Assembly (NCBI GenBank): GCA_016987375.1
Contig: PJRA01000443.1
Span: forward strand, 322,391 to 349,865
Length of the DNA stretch: 27,475 nucleotides
From: Brachionus koreanus
Taxonomy: Eukaryota; Rotifera; Eurotatoria; Ploima; Brachionidae
Direction of reading: 5' to 3'
The stretch's first letter is position 1. Every line of letters starts with the position of its first letter. Made by a program: the position numbers and the translations under genes. This document shows positions 1 through 9,631 of the stretch, piece by piece. A model generated the notes under the pieces. The model had not been told where the DNA came from, ran no database searches, and worked only from the letters and a program-made list of their open reading frames with translations.

Positions 1-737
1 ATTTCTCATAATAGTGCAACTTTAAATGTTGCACCATGTTGCATTTACAGAACTTGCTTTTGTCTTTTGAAAGAAAAGTTTTAAGAATTTTTAACATTTT
101 GTTCTGTTCTATTGTACTAAATTTCACAAAACCCAAAAAGGGATTTTAGCTTTTTTTAGTTGAGAAAGTAACTGAAAAATTGACAAAGGATTTTTAAATT
201 TTGATTTATCAAGCAAAATAAAGATTTGCTCTAAAGTCCTTTTTTTATTGTCTTATTTTATTTTTAAATAATTATTTTGTTTTAAATTTAATAATTTTAT
301 AGTTATGTAATAAAGCTTTTATAATGCATTACATTATAAATCATGGTTTTAAATATTAATTTTACAAGTATTATGAAAAATTAAGAAACCGGTTTAGAAA
401 CTGGTTCCTAATTCAAAACCGGATTTAAAACCGGTTCTAATATTCAAACCGGTTTACCAGCCCTACTTAAATCAAAAATATTATAAAATTAATCAATTTT
501 TATTGTGAAAAATTAATATGGTAAGCATTAAGGGGATTTTTGTTTAAAATTACTATTTTACTGTTTCAAAATTTTCTATAGAATATTCAAGAGAATATAT
601 AAACACGGCTTCGTTACCAAAAAATCTTATCTAAATTGATAGCCACTATAAAGAACAGTGAGTCATCAAACATCTCATGCAGCTTAGAAGACAATTTTAT
701 TCTTGGTAGGCTTAAACAAGTTTTCAAGTGATGAATG
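1..737. other. AT-rich non-coding left flank
   Basis: No open frame with coding character was found on either strand. The stretch holds a perfect 7-bp inverted repeat (arms 14-20 and 28-34, GTGCAAC / GTTGCAC, 7-nt loop) and the cluster of AACCGGTT-like sites listed separately. The rest is low-complexity A/T sequence. Confidence 0.6.
386..455. promoter_or_regulatory. Cluster of five AACCGGTT-like sites (Grainyhead-type)
   Basis: Within 70 bp there are five close copies of the palindrome AAACCGGTTT: 386-395 (perfect), about 398-407 (AACTGGTT), about 415-424 (AACCGGAT), about 428-437 (AACCGGTT) and about 445-454 (AACCGGTT). AACCGGTT is the well-known consensus of the Grainyhead/CP2 transcription factor family. 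Homotypic clustering in otherwise A/T-only DNA suggests an enhancer, though a local repeat is also possible. The nearest gene is the EGF-Hint gene, whose 3' end lies about 1.4 kb away. The motif is directly seen; function is inferred. Confidence 0.4.
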
Positions 738-739
738 TA

Positions 740-1035
740 CAGTAAGTTTCTAAACAAAGTAGACGGTTTTTAGAGCATTGCTTAAGCAGCTCTAGCGCAT
801 AACAAGCGCACTGCTCATGGTCTGTTTAAGCGGCTCTAGAGCATGTTTTACACAAAGTTTATAAGCAAAGTTTATGAGAAAGTTCATCAGCATGTTTTAG
901 AGCTTAGTTCATAGATAAAAATAGATGAAAAGGAAAATATTGAGGGAAGGCATGTTCGAGAACTGCTTAAACAGTCTAGCGCAGCTCTAAAGCATGTGCT
1001 TAAGCAAGTTATCTATTTTGTTTAGAAACGTACTG
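740..1035. mobile_element. Tc1/mariner-type MITE with TA target duplication
   Basis: A 296-bp non-coding element is bounded by terminal inverted repeats of about 25 bp. The left arm begins CAGTAAGTTTCTAAACAAA at 740. The right arm, read inward from 1035 on the minus strand, begins CAGTACGTTTCTAAACAAA, and about 22 of 25 positions match. Each end abuts a TA dinucleotide (738-739 and 1036-1037), the target duplication of the Tc1/mariner superfamily. The interior has no transposase and carries degenerate internal repeats (see 777-1012). Size, TIRs and TA flanks make this a typical non-autonomous element. Confidence 0.7.
777..1012. repeat. Degenerate internal repeats inside the MITE
   Basis: A unit of about 22 bp, roughly TGYTTAARCRGCTCTAGMGCA, occurs around 779-799, 822-844 and 964-984. 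A fourth, rearranged copy runs through 984-1010. It combines two short palindromes (GCTTAAGC and CTCTAGAG), so transcripts or single strands could fold extensively. The repeats lie wholly between the TIRs and are considered part of that element. Confidence 0.5.
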
Positions 1036-1037
1036 TA

Positions 1038-1790
1038 TTAAACGGCTTAATTTGGTAATCTGGCAAAATTCTGTACTAGAATGAAACTCCCTTACACTCG
1101 AATTTGACTGGATTTTGTTTGTCGGATGTAAATTTTGTTGAAGAAAACAAAAAGGAAAACAAATAAATATATAAAATAAAAATTTGAATTGAAACGAATT
1201 TTAATGACAATTAATGACATTTTAGTATATTCATAGACCGCACTGGATTCTAAATTTAACACGGATTAATTATAATTTTTTTTCCTGACTATAAATTAAG
1301 CAAAAACAACTACCTTAGCGAAACTAAAGCTAGTCTCGCTTCGCAGGTATTCTGCTGTAGCTTATCACTAATATTATTATTCATTAGATTAAATTTTGCT
1401 GTATATAGGAATTTATTTCTATTATCGAAAAATATTAAAAACATAAAAATTGATTAAGATGACTTCCTGTCGGAAGACTTCGAAATAAATGTTTTTTAAG
1501 TTTAAATCCAATATCTATTAATTTAATTAGGGCACCGAAATTAGAGTATGATCTCCTTTCTTAGACATGTTATCGTTTTCGATTTCTTATAACTATTTTA
1601 TTGGAATCAATTGTTAAAAAATTTAAAATTAAATATTTTTTCACGCGAACAGATACAGAACCATAACTCAGTTTGAGATTTTTTGGATAAATCATCTGAG
1701 CTCTTTAGGATAAAGTTTTTAGTCAAAATTAGTTAAGTACAGGCAAATGTTACATTTAAATGAATTATTTGATAAACAAATTTAACAATA
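1038..1790. other. Non-coding, downstream of the EGF-Hint gene
   Basis: No coding frame was seen. A short island of higher GC (about 1312-1362) stands out from the A/T background but matches nothing recognised. The right edge contains the probable poly(A) signal of the EGF-Hint gene. Confidence 0.5.
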
Positions 1791-1796
1791 TTTATT
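1791..1796 (-). terminator. Poly(A) signal of the EGF-Hint gene
   Basis: AATAAA on the minus strand lies about 42 nt downstream of the TAA stop at 1838. No better-placed AATAAA is seen closer to the stop. Confidence 0.5.
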
Positions 1797-1837
1797 CAAA
1801 AAAATATTTAAACAATCAATATAAATAAAAGAAGAGT

Positions 1838-4800
1838 TTAAAATTGCAAATTTTCGTTCATAAACGTTTTGTTAAGATGCAAAAAATTAAGCATTTCATA
1901 TAAAACTTTTGAATAATAAACATAAACGTCACTAGTAACCTCTACAAAATAATTCAAGATATTCAAAAAATTAAAAAAAAGCTGGGCTGTTCCATGGTAT
2001 TTTACCATTGAGTAGCATGATGCTAGTATATTGTCTACTATTAGAGTGCCACTTTCAGTCAATGGCGCATAAATTCCACTTTTCCTAATAAACAATTTTT
2101 CTATCTTTGTTACACTTACATTTTGATGTTGTCTTTCGATAAAATCGTATCTTTTCAGAATATCTCCAACAGAAACTTCAAAAGCAGCAATAAATTCAAA
2201 GTCTTCTCCAACTTTCCTCTTTGCATATATTAAATGTCTTGGTGTCAAAGTTATATATGCTGTCTTGTTTAAACTGTTTTTAAAATGTAATCGAAAAAAT
2301 TTAGCATCAATATTTTCTATTCTATGCAAGAAACTAACAATTGGGCTAAATTTAAATTGATTTATACTAAAATTTGAGCTTTTTTCATAATCTTTCACGA
2401 CCAGAATTTGATCACCAATTTCTAGTTGAGAAATTTTTTTTCTCTCTACTTTTCCATTTGAATTTTTTGAATAAACATTTGATTCTCCAGGAAAACATTC
2501 TTTTAAAATAAATTTTATGTTAAAGTAAAATTAAAAGTATATTTGAATATTGTATTTTTGCATTTTTAAATTCTCAGTAAACTAATTTTGAATGAAAAAT
2601 ATCTGTATATCGATGAATAGTCGAAAATTTATCGGTTTTTTCGATGAAAAATCGCTAGAATCAAATTAATTTATTTAAATTAATTTTTTTTCTCAAATAA
2701 AAATTATAGAAACTGATGACAACTTAAGTAAAATGATTAGAAGATTCTAATTTTTAGGTGAATTTGTTAGTTGTATGTGTACTGTATAAATACAACCTAC
2801 ACATAAGCTTTTTTCTGATATTGTTTTCAATTCAGTGAATTTGGTCTAAGTTTAAGGTAAAGATGTGCAATAAAACCTTTTGAAATACACCCGAAATTTA
2901 TTAAGATTTGGTTAAAAAAAAAAAACTATAAAAATTTTGTGATAAATTAAATGATCGCTAAAAACGTATAAAATCAAATTCTATAGTGTAATAGTTAACC
3001 ATGTTCAGTAAAATAAAATTTTTAATTATAAATAATTAATTAAAATTTTAAACCTTCTACAAATACAACAAATTGAAAAAAATGCAAAGTAAAAGGTGAA
3101 TGTGTTTGATGTATGTATACAGTAGTCAAACACCTTACAAATGCACCTAAAATTTTGGTCTACAACCTTCTTAGAAAGATCAATTATCAAATTCCTAATC
3201 GAAACAGCATTTTTCAAAATTAATTCGCTAGGTTGTTTTTAATTGCATATTTATTGGCAAAGCAAAATTTTTGATAATTTTGATAAAAATTTGCTTATTT
3301 TTTAAAAAATTAATTTCATTGCATTGTATTTTTCTTTTAGCTTTAAAACTTTTCAAATTTCAATTCTAAAAAACTGCAAATATGCAATGTAATGAAATTG
3401 CGCATTTAAAATTTTTGAGCAAATTGAAAAATGGTCATAAATTTTACTTTGCCTAATTATCCTATGCAATAAATAAAATAGTTAAGATAAAAAAAAATCA
3501 TTATGCTCCTTACCGAACCAAGGCCAGTAAATAGTTCGTTGGCTGGTGATATTTCTTGTTTTTGTATTGAATCTACTAAGTGTAATTATAGGTATTAACT
3601 CATCTTTAGTCTCAACTTTGTTCATCCCAGACACTGTTTTTTCTTGATTACCTTTCGGACCAATTGGTTCAATGCTCTCTAGTTCTGGTGCTTTTGTATT
3701 CAAAATTGAATCTGAAAATGTAGGTGGAATTTCACATCTGCGACCTGTAAATTGATTAAGACACAAACACATATTATCTATTAACAAGCCACCATTTTCA
3801 CAACTTGTAATATAAATTGGAAGTTTATGATCATTAGAAGAATTGTATTTCAAATTGATGGCAAGAGTCGAGAAATTTTGTTTGACCGAAATGTTTTCTG
3901 AAACATTTAATTCTTTGTTGGCTCCTTTTTGAAAGTAGCCTCCGAAAAAATTCATTTTTATTATCGGAATATCACATAATACTCCTTGAAAGCCTTTATT
4001 ACAAATGCATCCTTTGTTTTTTTCACATTTTCCCTATTAGTAAAAATACAAAAATTAAAAAAAAAATTTAATTTTTTTTTCAAAAGAGTACATTTTTGCA
4101 CGATAGAACTAAACATTCATCAATTTGATCACAATATTTTCCAAAAGCAGGTTTTGTACAATCACATGTGTCATTTGAAAGACATTTACCAAATTGGCAA
4201 TTTTCAGAGTTACAAGTATAATTTAAGGCTCTCAATGGCGAGCTGGATGCCAGATCAGAAAACCATGACTCTTGATTCGAAGGATTTTCGATTTCTAATG
4301 ATTCATTATTTATTGATGCATTTTTTTCTATGTTTTCAAAAGAATAATTTAAAATTTTCGTATGACTGTTAATCAGAGCATTTGTTGTGTACTGAGGAGC
4401 TATTAAACTTTTTGAAAAGATTTCAAAATCAGTTTTGTTTTCATTTTTTTCTCCACCTTTTAAGTCATGATGATTTACTCTAATCTGACAAAACATTCCA
4501 GTTCTTGATTGAGGGCAAAGACACTTATATGTATTTGTTTTTTCAAGAGTTATACATAAAGATTCACCCCAACAAGGATTTGATGCACATCCGTCGGTTG
4601 TATCGATCACTAATCGATCACATTTTTTTCCTGTTATAAACTAATCAAAAAATTACACAATCTTAATTATTTTTAAGTTAACAATTAAAATTTACATTAT
4701 CACAATGACAAACAAAATCAGATCCATTTCTTATTTGTTCACATCGTCCATATCTACAATTGCGCTCTTGTGGATTTAAATTCAACTGTCTAGCACAAAG

Positions 4801-4985
4801 TCCTGTTGTCTCTCCCTCACTTAATAAATCTACAAACATTAAAGTTAAATTGATTTAATTTTAGTTCATTATTAAATTTTACTTGAATTTTCATCATTAG
4901 ATAAAAAAATAGTTTCTTTTATTGATTCAATAGATAGAATAAGTACATTTACAAAGATTAATTTAAAAAACTTTGATCGGATCAT
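1838..4985 (-). CDS. Secreted multi-EGF protein with C-terminal Hedgehog-type Hint (Hog) domain
   Basis: Model of five exons: 4985-4883, 4829-4696, 4640-4092, 4033-3514, 2499-1838; 655 aa. Introns are 53, 55, 58 and 1014 bp, all GT..AG with compatible phase. Residues 1-22 form a signal peptide. EGF modules lie near residues 46-86, 97-130, 222-249 and 255-282, with a shorter four-Cys module at 340-362; linkers are Ser/Asn/Glu-rich. Residues 437-655 are a Hint domain starting at the nucleophile (CFPGES), with the LTPRH motif (Thr and His of the TxxH signature), GIYAPLT, and LASCYSM, all diagnostic of Hedgehog C-terminal autoprocessing domains. About 45 hydrophobic residues follow, where Hedgehog has its sterol-recognition region. 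No Hedgehog N-terminal signalling domain is present. The residue before Cys437 is Glu, encoded across the last splice junction, where Hedgehog has Gly. The Hint exon lacks a start Met and is closed upstream by stops, so it must be spliced to something. The long last intron is the weakest join. Confidence 0.72.
2500..3513 (-). other. Long intron joining the EGF part to the Hint exon
   Basis: This 1014-bp intron is about 18 times the size of the other three in the gene. Its donor is GTAAGG at 3513 and its acceptor is TTAAAAG ending at 2500. The interior holds two hairpins (2775-2797 and 3102-3132) but no further exon that I can support. A weak Cys-containing open frame at 3026-3217 was judged non-coding. 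Confidence 0.55.
3102..3132. repeat. Inverted repeat (hairpin) in the intron
   Basis: Arms GTGTTTGA (3102-3109) and TCAAACAC (3125-3132) are perfect complements around a 15-nt loop containing TATACAGTA. A looser hairpin of similar flavour (GTTGTAT ... ATACAAC) lies near 2770-2797 and contains TACTGTATA. The two share a reversed core, so they may be scars of small transposons. Confidence 0.4.
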
Positions 4986-6324
4986 TTTATTTCTAAATGA
5001 AAAAGTTTAAATTTTAATGCTCAGGTATATTTTCAAAAAAAAACTAGATTCCTATTTCTAATCGAAAAAAAAATGTGTTAATCTTTTGCAAATTTTGATC
5101 AAATTTATAGCCAAGTTGCTATCGTTTGTTGAAGGATCACTATCTAGGAGATAACATTTCAAAATTTTGGTTTTACAATTCTATAAAAAAATATTACAAA
5201 TTAATCGCTAGGACACTAACAATAAATGGTATTTGTAAATTTTAATTTAATTGATTCTGTCTCTTTATCTATTCAAGATTTTATCATGGTTAATCGATTC
5301 ACTTGATTTAATACAATTATCAATTACGAGACTTGGATTTTAATTAGTGAAAATAAAAAAAAAAAACAAAAACCGAATATTAATAAAAAGTTCAAGACGA
5401 AAAACTTATGTAGTACAAGTTTCCGTATGAATGAATTAACATTTAAATGTTCATTTAAACTGTTAGTCCTAAACTTAAATGTAAAATAAAGAAAAAGAAA
5501 TAAAGAAAAAATACTAATACAAAACCTAATTTTTGTTGAATATTTATTCTTTATACGCTAAATCTATTTCAATGGCGTGACAGAGCTCATCGATTTTTTA
5601 GCTATATCTATTTTATACATTGAACGTGAATTTTTGAATAGATAAGACACATGAGTTGAAAAAGTGGATTTTAATTTTTTTAAAGTTGCAAAAATCACAA
5701 GCCAACGCGAGGATATATTTACTAAAATTCAAAAATTTTCTCTTTCGTTAAATTACAATATTTATTTAGCATATTTTTTTTCTGGACTGAATTTTGTAAA
5801 TAGATAAATATTCAGCTAAAATGTACTCTTTCAAAGGTAATCTGAAACTAATGACATAGTTAGACTAGGCGTAAATCATTATTAGAGTCAACTAAAAGTT
5901 ATTCTAATATAATCCATCAACATGAAGTTTTTTATTATTTAACTAATTTTTTTGTTCTTAGGCTTTCTTAAAACTAAATCAATTCTTAAATTTATATATT
6001 TAAAAAAAAATCAAATTGTATAAAAAATTAATACTATTTTCAATTGAATAAATCTATAAGTATAAATTTTTGACCAAAGACACCAAATTCCGAGTGAATT
6101 GAAAAGTTAAAATTTTTATTTTAAACAAAAAAAAGGACATATTTTAAATTTGAATTTTTTTTTTAATTTTATTTAATTTCCTGATCGCTGCAAACAATTA
6201 TAAATGAAACATAAATGAAAAACTATTAAAAATATATGATGACTGTCAATCGATGTATTTATATCCATGTTTTTAAATGAAAAAAAAACAAACTAGATAC
6301 GTGAATAATTGAGAAATAAAAAAA
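4986..6324. other. Intergenic, no gene seen
   Basis: This 1.3-kb stretch upstream of the EGF-Hint start and downstream of the LIAT1-like stop is A/T-rich and stop-dense in all frames. It should contain the promoter of the EGF-Hint gene, but no specific element was recognised. Confidence 0.5.
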
Positions 6325-7296
6325 TTAGTAAAACATTTGACTGTTTGATGAAATTGAAGATATAGCTGAATCTGTCTCTTTTGCACGTTTGACAATTATA
6401 CAGCCGTTTGAACTTTTGTTTCTGTCTTGAACAAGAGCATTTGCTTCTTTATCTTCATGATCTGTTTTCTTATTGTCCATTTTATCCACTTCTACAATAT
6501 TTTCAAGATTATTCTGGAAGTTTTTCGAATTAATATTTTCCATAGAGCACGTAGAAGACGAAGACAAGGAAAAATCACAAGCTAAATCGTTTTGAAGCTT
6601 GGTTTTTAAAATCCTATTTTTTTGCTCAATATACCGTTTGCGTCTATTTATTTTGTACAATTCGATACGTTCAGCTTCGTCTTTTTCGTTCACAAGTTCA
6701 TTTTCCCATCTGATACTTTCATTATGTTTCATTGAATTGAAATCAATCTCAATTTTATTTTTAGTATCGCTTTGATTCGTTTGGTCGACTATTGTATGCC
6801 TGAAATTTACCGACTTGTTTATTTTTTTCTTTTTACTTTTTTTTGATTTTTTTGGTTTAGAATTTTTCACACTCTGGTTCATCTGAAAATTATTAACAAT
6901 CATTTTATGTTCAGCAGTTGAGCCCACTCTATTTAAATTAGAATCTAATTGTGTTAAATTCTCTTTGAGAATCATTAAGTTGGTTGAATTTGAAAATATG
7001 TTTTCATTTTGTTCCTGTAATTTGCTCAGATTCTTACGATCGTTATTGTCGAAATTATTTAAATTGCTGTCGGCATTGCTGTTGCTATCAAAAGCAATAA
7101 ATTCTTTTGTTTTTTCTTGCATTTTAATTTTTGTTTTTTTTATTTTTTTTTTTGAAATTAATGAGTCTGTTTTGAAACTGGCTGAATTATTTAGATTTTC
7201 CTTCATTTTTTTTGATAATATTTTTGAATCAAACAAAGCATTTTCTTTACGGTTAATCTCAAATGAATTGACTTTACAAGTCGAAACAATTTCCAT
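6325..7296 (-). CDS. Lys-rich disordered protein, LIAT1-like (ligand of ATE1)
   Basis: One open frame of 323 aa starts at the ATG at 7296; an upstream in-frame TTG is not credible as a start. Composition is dominated by Asn, Lys and Ser, as expected of a disordered protein. A run of lysines (about residues 147-161, KPKKSKKSKKKK) is followed by a conserved-looking block at about 192-230 that reads NESIRWENEL, then EAERIELYKINRRKRYIEQ. From memory, vertebrate LIAT1 (C17orf97), an intrinsically disordered partner of the arginyltransferase ATE1, has the same order: a poly-Lys tract, then an ESLRW...E..RL..YK.NRRKRY block. The match is in that block only. LIAT1 is linked to N-terminal arginylation and nucleolar localisation. 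No introns are evident. An alternative is an unrelated basic nuclear protein. Confidence 0.5.
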   Translation of the reverse strand: MEIVSTCKVNSFEINRKENALFDSKILSKKMKENLNNSASFKTDSLISKKKIKKTKIKMQEKTKEFIAFDSNSNADSNLNNFDNNDRKNLSKLQEQNENIFSNSTNLMILKENLTQLDSNLNRVGSTAEHKMIVNNFQMNQSVKNSKPKKSKKSKKKKINKSVNFRHTIVDQTNQSDTKNKIEIDFNSMKHNESIRWENELVNEKDEAERIELYKINRRKRYIEQKNRILKTKLQNDLACDFSLSSSSTCSMENINSKNFQNNLENIVEVDKMDNKKTDHEDKEANALVQDRNKSSNGCIIVKRAKETDSAISSISSNSQMFY

Positions 7297-7945
7297 TTTT
7301 AATAAGAACAATAAAAAAATTATGCAACATCAATTGTTTAAATAAAACCTTTCGGACATTTTCTAATTCAAAATTAATTTTATTTTTATTTTATTTAAAA
7401 AAAAATTGTAAGAAATAAATGGTTAGTTATTAATTACATGATAAATCAAAATGAACAAGTATCTGTTGTTTAATAAAATCTAAACTGGGTAAAAATCTGC
7501 TTTTTAAAACTAATATTTCCAAAAATAAGCAGATTAGTAGTTTTCTAAAAAATTTATAAAAATTAAAGGTTTAATTAGCTTTTAAAAAGTTTAAATAAAA
7601 CTTTAAAAGCTAAAAAAACATAAATTATTTAAATTTTCATCAATTAGAAATGAATTTATTTGTTTTATTTTTGTCTAAAATACTTTAATTTAATATCCAA
7701 TTTCAAATGAATAATAGAAATAATGAATTGAAACTCTAATAAGTTTATTTTTTTAGTAACCTATTTAGAGAAAAAAAATAATATCTGGACCTAAAATCTT
7801 TTATTTTGATTGAGTATTTACGCGTCAACATCTTATCCATGGTTACTAGAAATTCTTATTTATAAAAAGCTATTTTTCAACATTTTGAAACTTTAATTAT
7901 TTAAATGGTTTTTTATTTTTTTTTTTACAAAATAAATTAATAAAA
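7297..7945. other. Intergenic, no gene seen
   Basis: A/T-rich spacer between the LIAT1-like start and the 3' end of the next minus-strand gene. T-runs at 7910-7925 read as A-rich sequence with AATAAA on the minus strand, a possible poly(A) signal for the Shisa-like gene. Nothing else was recognised. Confidence 0.5.
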
Positions 7946-8767
7946 TTAAATTGTTGCTGAGTTTGAAATTTTTCGAGAAGCATGAGCAAAGTGAGGCTGC
8001 GATTCTGATTTTAAAGCATTCGGAAATACTGAAATTACAGAATTGTAAGATGGTGGCTCATGTGAAGTTGAATTGTTTGTTCGTATCGTTTCAACCGCGT
8101 TTAGATCTGCGGCATTTGATTGAGGTAGTCGAATCGAATAAATATTATTGCTGTTGATAGAGCCGGAATGCGGCATATTTTCACCTTTTCAAAATAACAA
8201 TTTAATCTTAAATATTTTTTGCTCATTGAATTTAAAATTTCCCCAATATTTGATTGAAAAGATTGGAAATTTGTTTTTACCATATTAAAATTGAAAATTT
8301 AATTACTTAAAATTGAGTCCGTTTGATTTTCGACTGCACTTTTTCTTTTGCATGTAAAATAAATCAACAAGCTAAAAAATATGCAGCACAAAAAAAATGG
8401 CACAGTGATAAGTAATCTTAAGAAAAATTTTTAGTCATTTAGAGAAAATAGATGTTAACAGTTTCTCACCCAAAAATCCAAGTCAAATCATAGCAGCAAA
8501 TAGTTTCAATGCTTGTCGGAAGAAGACAACATGAAAAAGGACAACTTTTTGAAAAAAAAAATTTATTAGTTTATTAAAATTTAAAATATTCAACCTAACT
8601 AAGTAGATTTAATTTGTTTAGATGTTCTATCATAAAAATGGCAGACGATGCATGGTAAACTTGGAAAATTCTATATAAAAACATATAAAAGGTCTGTTTT
8701 CATATTAAAAAAATTCAACCATTAAAATTAAAAATATTTCAAAAAGGATCCCATTTTTTTCAATCAT
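7946..8767 (-). CDS. Shisa/WBP1/VOPP1-like single-pass membrane protein with PPSY tail (copy 1)
   Basis: Model of five exons: 8767-8720, 8670-8600, 8544-8470, 8416-8307, 8184-7946; 180 aa. Intron phases are 0, 2, 2, 1. The order is a signal peptide (MIEKNGILFEIFLILM), a short ectodomain with eight Cys including two CC pairs (PCIVCHFY, YCPFSCC, ICCYDL), one membrane helix (LLITVPFFLCCIFFSLLIYF), a basic stop-transfer (CKRK) and a polar cytosolic tail with EPPSYNSVI. This Cys-rich, TM, PPxY layout is that of the Shisa/WBP1/VOPP1/CYYR1 group, adaptors that recruit WW-domain proteins such as NEDD4-type ubiquitin ligases and act in trafficking. The second donor (GTTAGG) is non-consensus but is required by frame and matches the paralogue at 26306-27203. 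The specific subfamily is not resolved. Confidence 0.6.
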
Positions 8768-9631
8768 TATTTGGATATTAAAATTTTTTTCCAAAAATAA
8801 AAATGTTCAATGATATTTGATTAATGGTTCATTTAATTTCGAAACAAGCAGTCTGACCTTAGCTGTCAAACTAAAATTTATTTTTATTTTAAAAAAATTA
8901 ATTGTTTTATATAAAATAGCCTGAAGACTTATTTAGTTTCAACTAAATTTTTTTCATAAATTTTGCTTAATATATTTTGAAATTTAGTTTTCAATCAAAC
9001 ATATGAAAACCTTTTTAAAAATATTAATTAATTTAGAAATTGCAATTTTCAATATTATGTGTTGTTTAAGAGATTTTAAATCAACAAGTCAATTTTTTAG
9101 TATCAAAAAGAAAAATGATCTCACATTTGATCTATTTACATGCAGCCATTTGTTAATTAGTGAAAATTTTTAAATAAACTTTTGAATTTTAAAGAGATAA
9201 GTCTTTAATGCCTAATTTCTTTTTTCAAAAATTTTTTTTTATGCAACAAGTAAATGGTTTTTAAATTAATTTGATATTCAGTTTATCGATGTAAAAGGGT
9301 TGAAGTTGGTGTTAAAATTTTTAATTTGTTAATGACCTAAAGCCATGTGACTGATTTTTTTTCAATAAATTTTGTTTATTTTTTGGAAGAAGATTAAAAG
9401 ACAATAACAGATTAATATTAAGATTTCACATAAATTTTTTGCGGATCGACTTTGAAATAATTATTAAATATGTTTAGGACTACACACGGTCATTTTTTTA
9501 AATTCACGACAAAAACTGGCCGGTCAAGGTTGGCCGCTGCCCAACACTACTTTATACTAAAAAATTAAAGTTAAATGCCAATTTCATGAAAACTCTCCTT
9601 TTATTAAGTTGTTAACCGTGTAAATATTATA
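8768..9631. other. Intergenic, no gene seen
   Basis: A/T-rich non-coding DNA upstream of the Shisa-like gene. A GC-rich island at about 9515-9547 (ACTGGCCGGTCAAGG onward, with paired GGCC motifs) stands out sharply and may be a remnant of a repeat. No coding frame was found. Confidence 0.45.

Noticed and set aside
2396..2398. GTG as start of a 186-aa Hint protein
   Set aside because: Nuclear genes do not normally start at GTG, and the frame continues upstream through the catalytic Cys to a splice acceptor at 2500.
3026..3217. Minus-strand 63-codon open frame with several Cys, inside the long EGF-Hint intron
   Set aside because: Cys spacing matches no EGF or other known module, composition is low-complexity, and no splice sites fit the flanking exon phases convincingly.
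3986..4372. Plus-strand 128-codon open frame
   Set aside because: Antisense shadow of EGF exons 3 and 4 of the minus-strand gene.
1838..4985. A true Hedgehog gene
   Set aside because: No Hedgehog N-terminal signalling domain can be found upstream; only EGF modules precede the Hint domain.
6965..7345. Plus-strand 126-codon hydrophobic open frame
   Set aside because: Antisense of the Lys/Asn-rich LIAT1-like frame; AAA/AAT codons read backwards give Phe/Leu/Ile.
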